NCBI RefSeq assembly: GCF_019264355.1
Contig: NZ_JAHVAH010000001.1
Location: forward strand, 1,534,001 to 1,598,000
Source: Sphingomicrobium clamense
GTDB taxonomy: Bacteria > Pseudomonadota > Alphaproteobacteria > Sphingomonadales > Sphingomonadaceae
Direction: 5' to 3'
DNA: 64,000 nucleotides
The notes under the pieces are model-generated. The model ran no database searches. It was given only the letters and a program-made list of their open reading frames with translations, and was not told the DNA's origin. Below, piece by piece: positions 7,794-15,594 of the stretch (the first letter of the stretch is position 1; each line of letters starts with the position of its first letter). A program made the position numbers and the translations under genes.

Positions 7794-7816
7794 CACTCTT
7801 CCCCTTGCACAGCTAG
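7580..7816 (+). CDS. Small single-span membrane protein, copy 1
   Basis: GGAGG sits just before the ATG. One membrane span (about residues 9-20, ending AFWW) is followed by a short soluble tail. The frame then runs into the antisense of the tRNA-Met remnant, giving the familiar VAEEGLEPPTRG artefact sequence, so the natural C-terminus is unclear. Compared with the copy at 15381 the differences are few and mostly silent or conservative (M/V, M/I, PT/TI). The gene may be carried next to the attachment site; function unknown. Confidence 0.45.
   Translation: MAAAMKENLRLGLATTLCMVGAFWWTMEDYQKDRVATLVVQSPTGLIETDAKSDAIEEMVAEEGLEPPTRGSLFPLHS
7755..7793 (-). repeat. tRNA-Met 3'-end remnant (att-like scar 2)
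   Basis: 39 bp identical to the 3' half of tRNA-Met, from CCA to the anticodon stem. It forms the end of the left 247-bp repeat. The stop codon of the minus-strand ORF at 7793-8095 overlaps its last base. Confidence 0.9.
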
Positions 7817-8095
7817 CGCGCGTCCAAAGCCGAAAAACGCTAACCCCGCTGAGGTCAGCAAGAGCCCTGAGACGATCATCCCGTCGATCCCGGTCAAGAC
7901 GACAAACCCTCCGGCCATCGCGAAAGCAAATGAGGCATACATCATCCCTAGAGCCAGAAGCAGCCCCGATCCCGCTCGCGAAAAGCGCTTCGCAGGTGAT
8001 TTGTCCGGCCCAATCCGATCAAAGAATAAAGCGAAGATGATCGGGGGCGCGAAGGGCATGAACATCATAAATGGCATGAAAATGGCGCTCAACAC
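7793..8095 (-). CDS. Small hydrophobic protein of about 100 aa
   Basis: Starts with GTG. It has a Met/Phe/Pro-rich hydrophobic N-terminus, a short polar stretch (DRIGPDKSPAKRFSRAG) and two further hydrophobic segments, consistent with three membrane spans. It ends exactly at the edge of tRNA scar 2, so the C-terminus may be truncated by the recombination. A second tiny hydrophobic ORF lies immediately upstream on the same strand. Family not recognised. Confidence 0.5.
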   Translation of the reverse strand: MLSAIFMPFMMFMPFAPPIIFALFFDRIGPDKSPAKRFSRAGSGLLLALGMMYASFAFAMAGGFVVLTGIDGMIVSGLLLTSAGLAFFGFGRALAVQGEE

Positions 8096-8098
8096 TCG

Positions 8099-8209
8099 CT
8101 AAACGAGGCTGTCGCCATAGCCTGCGGAAATGAAGGGCATCGTGACGATCATCGCGAGATAGATCGCGAATAGGGCGCCGAGACACCCTAAGATGCGAGA
8201 TCTGGTCAC
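8099..8209 (-). CDS. Possible 36-aa hydrophobic peptide
   Basis: A GTG-initiated frame on the minus strand with a hydrophobic centre (LGCLGALFAIYLAMIVTMPF). It ends 3 bp before the start of the ORF at 7793-8095, so the two could be coupled. No clear ribosome site; low confidence. Confidence 0.22.
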   Translation of the reverse strand: MTRSRILGCLGALFAIYLAMIVTMPFISAGYGDSLV

Positions 8210-8314
8210 GTCTGTTTATCTCATATCGCCCATACAAGTGCCACATCATTCCAACACTGCCTGCCAACACTGCCCGCTGGCGCGATAACTGGAATTATAT
8301 CAATGGTATAACGA

Positions 8315-8339
8315 AGAACCCTCCATCTTCCGACGCGTT
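8315..8339 (+). promoter_or_regulatory. EcfG-like general stress promoter
   Basis: AGAAC, a 16-bp spacer and CGTT match the alphaproteobacterial general stress sigma factor consensus GGAAC-N16/17-CGTT with one mismatch. It ends 56 bp before the PRC-barrel gene. Confidence 0.5.
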
Positions 8340-8395
8340 GATAAGGCATCGGCGCAAGAGTGCGTCGGCACTAGTGAACTAGAGGGAGAAGCGAA

Positions 8396-8794
8396 ATGGC
8401 CACGACGACATTTGAAAGAGAACGAGAAGACATTCTCACACGCGACGAAAGCCAAAATCTCATCTCGGCTGACAAGGTGGAAGGAACTACCGTTTTCGAT
8501 CGAAACGGTGAGAAAGTCGGAAGTGTAAAAAAGATCATGCTGACTAAGCATGACGGACGCGTGCGCTACGTCGTCATGGGTTCTGGAGGCTTGTTTGGAA
8601 TGGGAGAAGATTATACGCCGCTCCCGTGGGATGCTCTGGACTACGATACAAGTAAGGGCGGCTATCGGTTGAAAACGCTTTCCAAGGACGATCTCGAGGA
8701 AAATGAACCGCCTCGTTTTAGCTCGAGTGAAGATCCGAACTTCGACGAGGGCTACGAAAAGACAGTAAGACTCTATTACTTCCCGATGGCGTAG
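8396..8794 (+). CDS. PRC-barrel domain protein
   Basis: A 132-residue soluble protein. Residues 22-80 form a PRC barrel (ISADKVEGTTVFDRNGEKVG, then RVRYVVMGSGG and a conserved PLPWDAL). Such stand-alone PRC proteins in alphaproteobacteria are often induced by general stress; their molecular role is not established. A GAGGGAGAAG ribosome site precedes the ATG, an EcfG-like promoter lies upstream and a strong terminator downstream, so this is a monocistronic unit within the tRNA-Met accessory region. Confidence 0.85.
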   Translation: MATTTFEREREDILTRDESQNLISADKVEGTTVFDRNGEKVGSVKKIMLTKHDGRVRYVVMGSGGLFGMGEDYTPLPWDALDYDTSKGGYRLKTLSKDDLEENEPPRFSSSEDPNFDEGYEKTVRLYYFPMA

Positions 8795-8804
8795 CGATAG
8801 GAAT

Positions 8805-8831
8805 ATGGGCGGCCAATGGCCGCCCATTTTT
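8805..8831 (+). terminator. Rho-independent terminator
   Basis: Ten-bp perfect stem (ATGGGCGGCC with GGCCGCCCAT), 3-nt loop, five T residues. It ends the PRC-barrel transcript. Confidence 0.9.
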
Positions 8832-8883
8832 AATCGACCCCTAGCGAGAGCACCGTCGATAATTCGGTGCGGTAAGAGCCAGC

Positions 8884-9333
8884 TTAATCGCTGCGCAAAT
8901 CGGCACAGCCCCATCCAAGGAATTTCCAGCGTCCTTCATGCTTGACTAGAGTATCGCTGCACCGCTCGGTGCTGTTTTCGCGTTCGCCCTGGTGGTCGGT
9001 TTCGGTAACCTCGGCGAAATAGTGAGCGACCGCCGTTTCGCCATGAACGCTAATCTGCAATGGGCTCAGCCGGTAATGAAGGACCTCGCCTTCGGCTCCA
9101 AAAATGGACGAACTCCGCTGGATATCGCTTGACGAGTTTGGCACCACGGCATTGCCGCTCCAGCCATAGGCATTAGCGACCATGTCGACATGCCACGCTC
9201 CATTATCGATGTTGCGTTTCCAGCTGTCGCTAACCGCGGTCCAGACTTCGGTCTGTTGCGCGTCCCATTGCTGCGCCTTGGCAGGGGAGCATCCAAGTGC
9301 GACTGCCGCCGCAGCATAAAAAATGGTTCTCAT
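8884..9333 (-). CDS. Secreted NTF2/SnoaL-like protein
   Basis: About 149 residues. An N-terminal signal peptide with probable cleavage after AKA (residue about 20) is followed by a domain that looks like a DUF4440/SnoaL cone fold: VWTAVSDSWKRNIDNGAW near the start and GRWKFLGWGCADL at the end. ATG 9333 is chosen for its GGGAGA site and because it opens the signal peptide; the longer frame to 9396 has neither. Probably periplasmic; no catalytic assignment is possible. Confidence 0.65.
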   Translation of the reverse strand: MRTIFYAAAAVALGCSPAKAQQWDAQQTEVWTAVSDSWKRNIDNGAWHVDMVANAYGWSGNAVVPNSSSDIQRSSSIFGAEGEVLHYRLSPLQISVHGETAVAHYFAEVTETDHQGERENSTERCSDTLVKHEGRWKFLGWGCADLRSD

Positions 9334-9565
9334 AGTCGTTTCTCCCTGTTGGCGCCTCGTTGGCGCTAAAAGGGGAGTAACAGAAATTCCTAACATAGGA
9401 CAGGAACGCTCAACCTGTGGGAGCCGTTACGATCGGGCTGTCGGGCCATACCGCAGGCGCCGACTTCTTCGACCAAATGCGCCCCACGACCGAATAGCGG
9501 TCAAGACGAGCCTCACACTACACTATCGGAGATCTAACTAGTCGACCCTCTCGAGGATTTAGCGG

Positions 9566-9883
9566 TTACGCACCCCATACGTCGTCGTAGCAAGGCGTGC
9601 CGTCCTCGCGCGTCGCATTGCGATAGGTGCCAGTTTTCTTTTCGGTGACGCGGAAAGTGACGCCCGTAACGATGACGCCCAGTAGTAGCAGGACGTGCCC
9701 GATTAGCAGTTCTCCAAAATAGAACCACGCACCGAAGGTCGCGCTGAAAATCGTCGTCCACATAATCGAAAGCAGCGTCATCACCTGGAACCGGCGCGTG
9801 CGATCCAGGCCACGCAACGGGTTGCGACGATGAGACATCACCGAGTTGTAAGACTGACGAATGGCATCCGCAATTTGCGTCAT
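9566..9883 (-). CDS. 2TM-domain small membrane protein, paralog copy B
   Basis: Same length and architecture as the protein at 6458 (105 residues, 89 identical), including an unchanged block from HRRNPLRG to the second membrane span. It too has a strong ribosome site (AGGAGGATATT) and lies 54 bp from the shared GACC box. No VanZ-like gene accompanies this copy; tRNA scar 3 follows instead. Function unknown. Confidence 0.75.
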   Translation of the reverse strand: MTQIADAIRQSYNSVMSHRRNPLRGLDRTRRFQVMTLLSIMWTTIFSATFGAWFYFGELLIGHVLLLLGVIVTGVTFRVTEKKTGTYRNATREDGTPCYDDVWGA

Positions 9884-9936
9884 AATATCCTCCTTTGCCC
9901 ATTGAATAGGAGGATAGAGACGGACCGCTAAGCTGG

Positions 9937-9958
9937 CTTTAGGGACCTATGACCTTTG
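9937..9958 (-). promoter_or_regulatory. Conserved upstream box with GACC repeats, copy B
   Basis: Identical over 22 bp to 6830-6851 and at the equivalent position upstream of the paralogous gene. GACC occurs at 9944, 9951 and 9960. On the coding strand this reads as repeated GGTC half-sites, suggesting a protein-binding site or promoter element. Confidence 0.45.
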
Positions 9959-10017
9959 TGACCTAGGCCATTTATCTGCCAGACCTGAATGATCTACCGG
10001 TTGGGTGTCGTTAAGGA

Positions 10018-10051
10018 TGGTAGCGGAGGAGGGACTTGAACCCCCGACACG
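10018..10051 (-). repeat. tRNA-Met 3'-end remnant (att-like scar 3)
   Basis: 34 bp identical to the 3' end of tRNA-Met, same orientation as the intact gene. It separates the 7.8-10.0 kb cargo from the 10.1-15.3 kb cargo. Confidence 0.88.
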
Positions 10052-10229
10052 TGCGTTCCGAGTTCACCGGACGCACTCTGTAGACGTATTTACGTTGACA
10101 ACAATCTGCACCAAACACGCTTTACCCGCCTTGCCTCCATTCTTGTGTCGTCGAAAGCGTGTAAGGCGAATTATAGGCTTCCCTTTCATTCGATAGAAGT
10201 TTCGTTAGTTTGAGGCTGCGACGCGAGGC

Positions 10230-10268
10230 GGGGAGGTCCTTTGCTATGTAGCTTGGCCTCCCCTTTTT
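10230..10268 (+). terminator. Orphan terminator
   Basis: GGGGAGG pairs with CCTCCCC over an 18-20 nt loop and is followed by five T residues on the plus strand. No plus-strand gene is evident between tRNA scar 3 and this point, so it may end a small RNA or be a relic of deleted cargo. Confidence 0.5.
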
Positions 10269-10320
10269 GCACAATTGAGCAGCGTTAGCTTAAGTCGAGA
10301 AACTACTAAGACTCGTCTGA

Positions 10321-11451
10321 TTAGTTGTGTGGCAGCGCCTCTTGCTCAAGCGTGACGCACATCTTGGTCCCGTTACGATCTGACTTGATATCCAGTTTGG
10401 CACCCAGATGTTTCATTAGGCCAAGGACTATACTACCTCCTAGGCCGGTAGAATTTTCCCCGCTTCTAGTGTTCAGTCGTCCCGGGGCATCGCGCGCCGT
10501 GGTTTTTTGGTCGGCTACGCTGCGAGCATCGTAGGGCCACTTACTTCCATCCGGCAATCCAATCCCATTATCCTCTACACAAAGTCTGATCAGCCGTTCA
10601 TTTCGCTCTAATCGAACGTGAATAAAGCCTTCACTTCTTCCGGAAAAGGCATGTTCAAACGAGTTGGTAAGAAACTCCGTCACAAGGAGGCCAAGCCTCC
10701 CGGCTGGATCGACAGGCAATTTTATTGGAGCGCAGTCTAGTTTAAGCTGAATGGAAGGACGGCCGGCTATGTCGCCAAGCACTTTGCAGACCCTCTTGAT
10801 ATAAGCTCCCGCAGCAACTGTTTCCGATCTTCCCGCATGCTCCCCAATCAGCAATTCTTCGTAAAGGAGGGCCAGCGCCTCCACCCGATTACTGAGAGCT
10901 AAAAACGACTCCTTGGTAACCGGGCGATTGGCGTGCAGGCGAATTAGGCTCACCACCATAGCCAAATGGTTCTTCACCCGATGCTGAATCTCCTGAAGCA
11001 TCACTTCAGACGCCGTGATGTGCTCGGGACGCTGCCCCCCACCAGTGCCAATCTGCTCCTCTTCAGGCACTTCACGAAGAATTCCTAAGAAGCCCGTGAC
11101 TTTTCCTTCACTGTCCTCAATGGGAGTGATGAGAAGGCGGTTGATAAATGTCGATCCGTCGGCCCTGTAATTGAGGAGAGACGTGCTTACATCAGTGCCG
11201 TCTCTAAGAGCCTCCCTGATACGCTGCACGTCTTCCTTGGCCGTCAACTCTCCTTGGAGAAAGCGGCAATTACGACCTAGTATTTCAGAATGGTCATACC
11301 CTGTTAGCCGGAGGAACCCCTGGTTCGCGAATATGATCGGGTTATCGTCTTGATTGGGGTCGGTAAGGACGACGCCTAAATTAGCTCGCTTGATGCACTC
11401 AGCGAGGTCCAGACTTTGGTTGGCCGTATTCGAAGCGCGTTTCCTCTTGAT
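10321..11451 (-). CDS. LOV-domain histidine kinase (HisKA_2 family)
   Basis: Probable blue-light sensor kinase. The LOV core reads TDPNQDDNPIIFANQGF, then the flavin-binding GRNCRFLQG whose Cys forms the photoadduct. A HisKA_2 domain follows with QHRVKNHLAMVVSL (His near the HRVKN) and an ATPase domain with TEFLTNSFEHAF, EDNGIGLPDG and GLGGSIV. Such kinases in sphingomonads often feed the PhyR general stress pathway. The first standard start is TTG 11247, which would cut the LOV domain in half; the frame is open to 11478 with only CTG 11412, ATC 11449-11451 or ATA as possible starts. The coordinate given uses the ATC, which follows AGGGGCGGGCT; it is uncertain. Confidence 0.8.
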   Translation of the reverse strand: MKRKRASNTANQSLDLAECIKRANLGVVLTDPNQDDNPIIFANQGFLRLTGYDHSEILGRNCRFLQGELTAKEDVQRIREALRDGTDVSTSLLNYRADGSTFINRLLITPIEDSEGKVTGFLGILREVPEEEQIGTGGGQRPEHITASEVMLQEIQHRVKNHLAMVVSLIRLHANRPVTKESFLALSNRVEALALLYEELLIGEHAGRSETVAAGAYIKRVCKVLGDIAGRPSIQLKLDCAPIKLPVDPAGRLGLLVTEFLTNSFEHAFSGRSEGFIHVRLERNERLIRLCVEDNGIGLPDGSKWPYDARSVADQKTTARDAPGRLNTRSGENSTGLGGSIVLGLMKHLGAKLDIKSDRNGTKMCVTLEQEALPHN

Positions 11452-11591
11452 AGCCCGCCCCTTTTCTCGATGAACTATCTAGCAGAGTTACGGAAAAGAG
11501 TCATTTAACCGCAACGATTGCGGCATAGTCCGCTCCGGCTAGTTGACCGTTTAGTTAGCGCTGGAGGGTCCTCACCGCCGGACTAGCAAGT

Positions 11592-11617
11592 GGAACGTTC
11601 CTACCTCCTGAGACGTA
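11592..11617 (+). promoter_or_regulatory. EcfG-like general stress promoter
   Basis: GGAAC, a 17-bp spacer and CGTA; matches the EcfG consensus except for the last base. It ends 27 bp before the ATG at 11645. Confidence 0.5.
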
Positions 11618-11644
11618 AGGAATATACGAAACAGGAGGGACCAA

Positions 11645-12352
11645 ATGCGAACAGACAACTACGAAGATAGGAAAGTAGAAGCCGCAATAGTCGGTGCAAG
11701 CGAAACGCCCGCTTTGTTGAGCAGAGTTTCTTGGGGTGCGATCATTTCGGGAACTGTAATATCAATCGGCTTGCTTTTTCTATTGGGTTTGCTTGGCTCT
11801 GCAATCGGTTTCAGTTCGGTTGATCCGCAGAGCAACGATCCGCTAGGCGGTATTGGTATCGGTGCCGCGATTTGGTGGGCGCTAGCCAGTATCATCTCGC
11901 TGGGGGTCGGAGGCTTTGTAGCGGGGCGGTTGTCAGGAATGCCCGACAAGGCATCGTCTACGGCTCATGGCGCTAGCGTGTGGGGCTTGGTTACGATTCT
12001 TACGCTCTGGTTTGCCGCAAGCGCAGTCGGCTCCGTTCTAAATACCGCCACTGGCGCCCTCGCGACTGTGATGGAAACGGCAGCGCAGGCCGCGGAGATC
12101 GACAGTCTACCCACCGATGAAATTGAGGCTCAAGCGGACGAGATTGCTCGTTCAATTGATCCGTCGGACCGCCAGATGGTGCGCGAACGGGCGACCAGGG
12201 TCGCAGACCAGTCCGCCGAAACCTTGTCTATATCGGCCTGGTATGCGTTTTTCGCCTCGCTGCTGTCGCTTCTTGCTGCCGTGTTCGCGGCCGGGGCGGG
12301 CGCTCCAAAGCTGCCCGTGGTGACTGGTCGTAAGGAAGTCGAAATTTCCTAG
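11645..12352 (+). CDS. Multi-span membrane protein of unknown function
   Basis: 235 residues with membrane spans at about 27-54, 75-98, 112-138 and near the C-terminus (YAFFASLLSLLAAVFAAGAG), separated by an acidic extramembrane segment at about 145-190. GRLSGMPDKASSTAHGASVWG in the middle resembles PhnA-like/TIGR04086-type membrane proteins common in alphaproteobacteria, but the assignment is tentative. AGGAGG precedes the ATG and an EcfG-like promoter lies just upstream, suggesting stress induction. It is divergent from the LOV kinase. Confidence 0.7.
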   Translation: MRTDNYEDRKVEAAIVGASETPALLSRVSWGAIISGTVISIGLLFLLGLLGSAIGFSSVDPQSNDPLGGIGIGAAIWWALASIISLGVGGFVAGRLSGMPDKASSTAHGASVWGLVTILTLWFAASAVGSVLNTATGALATVMETAAQAAEIDSLPTDEIEAQADEIARSIDPSDRQMVRERATRVADQSAETLSISAWYAFFASLLSLLAAVFAAGAGAPKLPVVTGRKEVEIS

Positions 12353-12388
12353 TCCCAGATGCAGTGAGCCTGTCGGGAGTTGCATTGA

Positions 12389-13387
12389 TTGCGGCGTCCG
12401 ACGGCCTTTCTCGGGAGAACCAACATTCAAAAGTTCAGCATCGCTATTCTCGCTGTTGCCGTCCTTCTCCTACTGGCAGTTCTGGTGTCATTGGCACCTA
12501 GTGACATGTGGTTCGTGCGCGCGGTCGATCTGGTGCGCGAACCGATGGCCTATTTCGCAGCCATGTTGCTGATGGCCGCATTCTTCATCAATGACCGAGA
12601 ACGCCCGCTGGCGATAATTGCGCTCGCAATTGTGATTGGCATCAACGTCTGGCGGATCTGGCCCTATTCGGCCTTTGCGGCGGCGGAGATGGCGATTGGG
12701 GACCATGCCACCGACACGGACCGCGTGTGTTTCACAGCCATGTCGGTCAACGTGAAGGTCAAGAATCGGGACTATGATCGGATTAGCACGCAGATCGAGC
12801 AGCGCGATCCCGACGTCTTATTCCTTATGGAAACCGACCAAAGGTGGATCAACAACCTAAGCTCGGTCCTGTCGACTTTTCCCAATGTCGTCACTCATGC
12901 CCAACCGAAGGCCTTTGGCTTGGTTTTCGCTAGTCGATTGCCCGTTGTGAAAACGAACGTCGTTGAGAATACCTATCGCGACACGCCGACCTTATACGCG
13001 ACTTTGACGCCCTCCCCCCGCTCGCCCGTCGAATTTATTGGCTTGCACCCCAAGCCACCCTTGCCTGGCTGGAACACCGAACTGCGCGACAAGAATATCG
13101 TGAACGCGGCCCTGCAGACCCCGGACCGACTACCCGACGCGATCGTGATGGGGGATTTCAATGATGTTCCCTGGTCTCGGACTACGGAACGATTCAAGGA
13201 AACAGGCGGGTGGAAAGACCCACGTGTGGGGCGCGGCACCTATCCCACGTTCCCGGCGAACATCACCTGGCTGGGCTGGCCCCTTGATCAACTGATGGTC
13301 AAAGGAAATGTCGCGATCGAAGCCTTCGAAGTCTTACCTGAAAATGGTTCGGACCATCGAGCTGTATTCGCCCGTTTCTGCCACTAG
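12389..13387 (+). CDS. Endonuclease/exonuclease/phosphatase-fold protein with N-terminal membrane spans
   Basis: About 332 residues. Three hydrophobic segments cover residues 15-90; the remainder is an EEP domain (MSVNVKVKNRDYDRI, DVLFLMETD, the catalytic MGDFNDVPWS and the terminal GSDHRAVFARF). The active-site Asn, Glu, Asp and His of the fold are all visible. The domain lies outside the membrane, probably in the periplasm as in YafD-like proteins. Start TTG 12389 is used because GGGAG lies upstream and no ATG is available. It follows the 11645 gene by 36 bp in the same direction, probably one operon. Confidence 0.8.
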   Translation: MRRPTAFLGRTNIQKFSIAILAVAVLLLLAVLVSLAPSDMWFVRAVDLVREPMAYFAAMLLMAAFFINDRERPLAIIALAIVIGINVWRIWPYSAFAAAEMAIGDHATDTDRVCFTAMSVNVKVKNRDYDRISTQIEQRDPDVLFLMETDQRWINNLSSVLSTFPNVVTHAQPKAFGLVFASRLPVVKTNVVENTYRDTPTLYATLTPSPRSPVEFIGLHPKPPLPGWNTELRDKNIVNAALQTPDRLPDAIVMGDFNDVPWSRTTERFKETGGWKDPRVGRGTYPTFPANITWLGWPLDQLMVKGNVAIEAFEVLPENGSDHRAVFARFCH

Positions 13388-13489
13388 TTCTTTGGACGCA
13401 CTCGTTTGACTTTAACGAACTTCGTTCAGAACATGAACGGCGAAGAACGGCATCGTCCCCAAGTGAATCGTGTCAGATCCCGGCTCGCC

Positions 13490-14164
13490 CTATTGCGGCG
13501 CATCGGGCACGTCGACCTTTTCAATCTCTTCTCGGTCGAACTCGACATCAGCAAGGCATTCAACCTCAGTGATGGCGCTGTCGTCTCGTGGGATCACAGA
13601 CAGTTTGCCGTCCGGTTCTAAGATAACCCAATTTGCAGCGGCTGGATCGGTTAGTCCCGCGAAGCGCAAGCGCGACTGAAGCTCTTCTTCAGAAATACGT
13701 TCCCGCTTCATTGCATCGCGAAGGAAGACCCCTTTGTGCACTAAAAGGGTCGGATCAGCCTTAAATATGGAGCCTATTTTTGGGTAGAGCACGAAAATTT
13801 TCGTCACAACGAATTGACAGGCGCCCAACACGGCCATCGCAACCATCGCCTCGATGATGCTGATATCGCGAAGCAGGATGCCACTTGCTAGTATGCCTCC
13901 GGTTGCGACAGCTATAATCCAATCAAAATTGTTCATCTGCGCGGTTGCTCGCTTGCCGAGCACGCGCACCATCACCACGACGAAGATAAACAAAACGATG
14001 CCGCCAACCGCGACGTCGGTTAGACGATCCCAATTCAGATCGGAAATGGCGAAGCTGATTGAAGACCCGCTAAGGTGGGTTGTTATTGAGCAGAGCGCCA
14101 TATGCGGCCAATGAAGAATTGGTCCAAACGTTCCTTGCCAACGAGCTGCTTCTTCCGTCGACAA
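13490..14164 (-). CDS. DUF421/YetF-domain membrane protein
   Basis: Two to three membrane spans (VAVGGIVLFIFVVVMVRVLGKR, FDWIIAVATGGILASGI, then MAVLGACQFVVTKIFVLY) precede a cytoplasmic YetF domain with DPTLLVHKGVFLRDAMKRERISEEEL. This matches the DUF421 family in order and length. The frame opens with TTG 14164; ATG 14101 is an equally good start since the conserved part begins after it. Function in proteobacteria is unknown. It is convergent with the EEP-fold gene. Confidence 0.8.
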   Translation of the reverse strand: MSTEEAARWQGTFGPILHWPHMALCSITTHLSGSSISFAISDLNWDRLTDVAVGGIVLFIFVVVMVRVLGKRATAQMNNFDWIIAVATGGILASGILLRDISIIEAMVAMAVLGACQFVVTKIFVLYPKIGSIFKADPTLLVHKGVFLRDAMKRERISEEELQSRLRFAGLTDPAAANWVILEPDGKLSVIPRDDSAITEVECLADVEFDREEIEKVDVPDAPQ

Positions 14165-14331
14165 TTAGATACTCGCTCAGGTATTCTGATTTTTTCGACC
14201 GCATTGGGTAGTTCGCAGACAGGCCAGTAACAGGCCGCGCAAGGTGATCGCACCTCACGGCCACCTGTGCACGAAGACTGCAATATATGTTATGATACCA
14301 TTCTGCATCTTAAGAGATCTAGGAGGGGAAC

Positions 14332-15324
14332 ATGTTTAGCCTGGCCGTCGCATTACTCTCGTTCGCGAACCTGCACGATCATCATGAAGATCGTCTGAAG
14401 CTTCAGCGCGGCAAGGCAGGAAACACACTCGTCGTGTCCGGCCCTACAGGCGGGCCTTACGACCGAATTGGACCCCAATTCGAGTTGAATGTAGATGCGC
14501 GGCTTCCAGGTGAGCCGAACAATCCGATCGAAAATCGTGGCATGACGTTGTTCTACGACGGCAAAGCGGTGGCTAGCGCCACGATAGGCGGCGGGTGGCA
14601 TCACTTTAGAGTGCAGGTGCCGCACACAACGCTGGTGCGGTTTGGGTCAGGATATGAGGTTGATCCGGTAGCCGAGTGCAATAAGGCCTTTGCGACGGCG
14701 TCCGAGGAAGGGAAGACCCATATGCGGCGCAACGGCGACTATCTTGAAGGCGATTATGGCTATCGTGTCACGGGCGTTCAACATTGGGTCGTCAACAAGT
14801 CGAAAATGTTTGAAGAATGGGAGGACAAGAGGTTTACGGATAGCGAGAATATCCCGATCATTATTCGCTGCGAACCGATAGGCGGCGGTCAGCAGGTCAT
14901 GAAGATCGCGCCACTAGTAAAGAACGCGACGTTGCGTGCACAGCTTGTCGGCGAAGAAGAACATGCCGGACAGCTGTGTCCTGACAAAGTGCGACTTTAC
15001 GGTCGGGTCGAGACCGGACGAAAGGGTGATTTATGGGCCCTCATGCGTGGGACCAACTACCTAAGTCCTCGGCGATCGTTGCAGAACCCAGGAAATGTCA
15101 CGCGATCAGTCACCGAGACCTACGATATTCGGTGGGCGCCGCGCACGGATCAAATTGCAGGAAGTGAGGGCAAAGCACCGCTTATGTCGAGAGATCTCGC
15201 GTTCGATCTCAACGTTGCTGATGCCAACAATCGTCACGTCGCTCGTGCAAGCGCGAAAATCACTGCAGCATGCAAGCTTGCCCCGAAGAGAGTTCGTATC
15301 CAGCTGCCGTCTAAAGCGGACTGA
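14332..15324 (+). CDS. Unknown 330-aa protein, probably exported
   Basis: AGGAGGGGAAC precedes the ATG. A short hydrophobic N-terminus (FSLAVALLSFA) may be a signal peptide, followed by a His-rich HDHHED. The rest is polar with few Cys (two pairs possible: EPIGGG-side RCEP, LCPDK and AACK). It looks rich in beta structure. Nothing conserved is recognised. It is the last cargo gene before the right copy of the 247-bp repeat. Confidence 0.6.
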   Translation: MFSLAVALLSFANLHDHHEDRLKLQRGKAGNTLVVSGPTGGPYDRIGPQFELNVDARLPGEPNNPIENRGMTLFYDGKAVASATIGGGWHHFRVQVPHTTLVRFGSGYEVDPVAECNKAFATASEEGKTHMRRNGDYLEGDYGYRVTGVQHWVVNKSKMFEEWEDKRFTDSENIPIIIRCEPIGGGQQVMKIAPLVKNATLRAQLVGEEEHAGQLCPDKVRLYGRVETGRKGDLWALMRGTNYLSPRRSLQNPGNVTRSVTETYDIRWAPRTDQIAGSEGKAPLMSRDLAFDLNVADANNRHVARASAKITAACKLAPKRVRIQLPSKAD

Positions 15325-15347
15325 TATGGCGACGCGGTAGGTCACGC

Positions 15348-15594
15348 CGCTCAGCGATGCGAACACAAACTGGAGGATCCATGGCCGCCGCGATGAAAGA
15401 GAATCTCAGGCTTGGCCTGGCAACGACCCTGTGCGTGATCGGTGCCTTCTGGTGGACCATAGAGGACTATCAGAAGGACAGGGTGGCGACCCTCGTCGTC
15501 CAATCGACCATCGGCCTGATCGAAACCGACGCAAAATCCGACGCTATCGAAGGAATGGTAGCGGAGGAGGGACTTGAACCCCCGACACGCGGAT
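15348..15594. repeat. 247-bp direct repeat, right copy
   Basis: Indel-free match of 7547-7793. Its last 39 bp lie inside the intact tRNA-Met gene, so this is the tRNA-side junction of the accessory region. Confidence 0.9.

Noticed and set aside
7580..7816. The small ORF in the 247-bp repeat as an excisionase or integrase relic
   Set aside because: It has a membrane span and no DNA-binding or recombinase motif, so a recombination function is not supported.
10005..10196. A plus-strand ORF beginning VAEEGLEPPTRA
   Set aside because: This is the known artefact of reading a tRNA 3' end in antisense; it lies on tRNA scar 3 and has no ribosome site.
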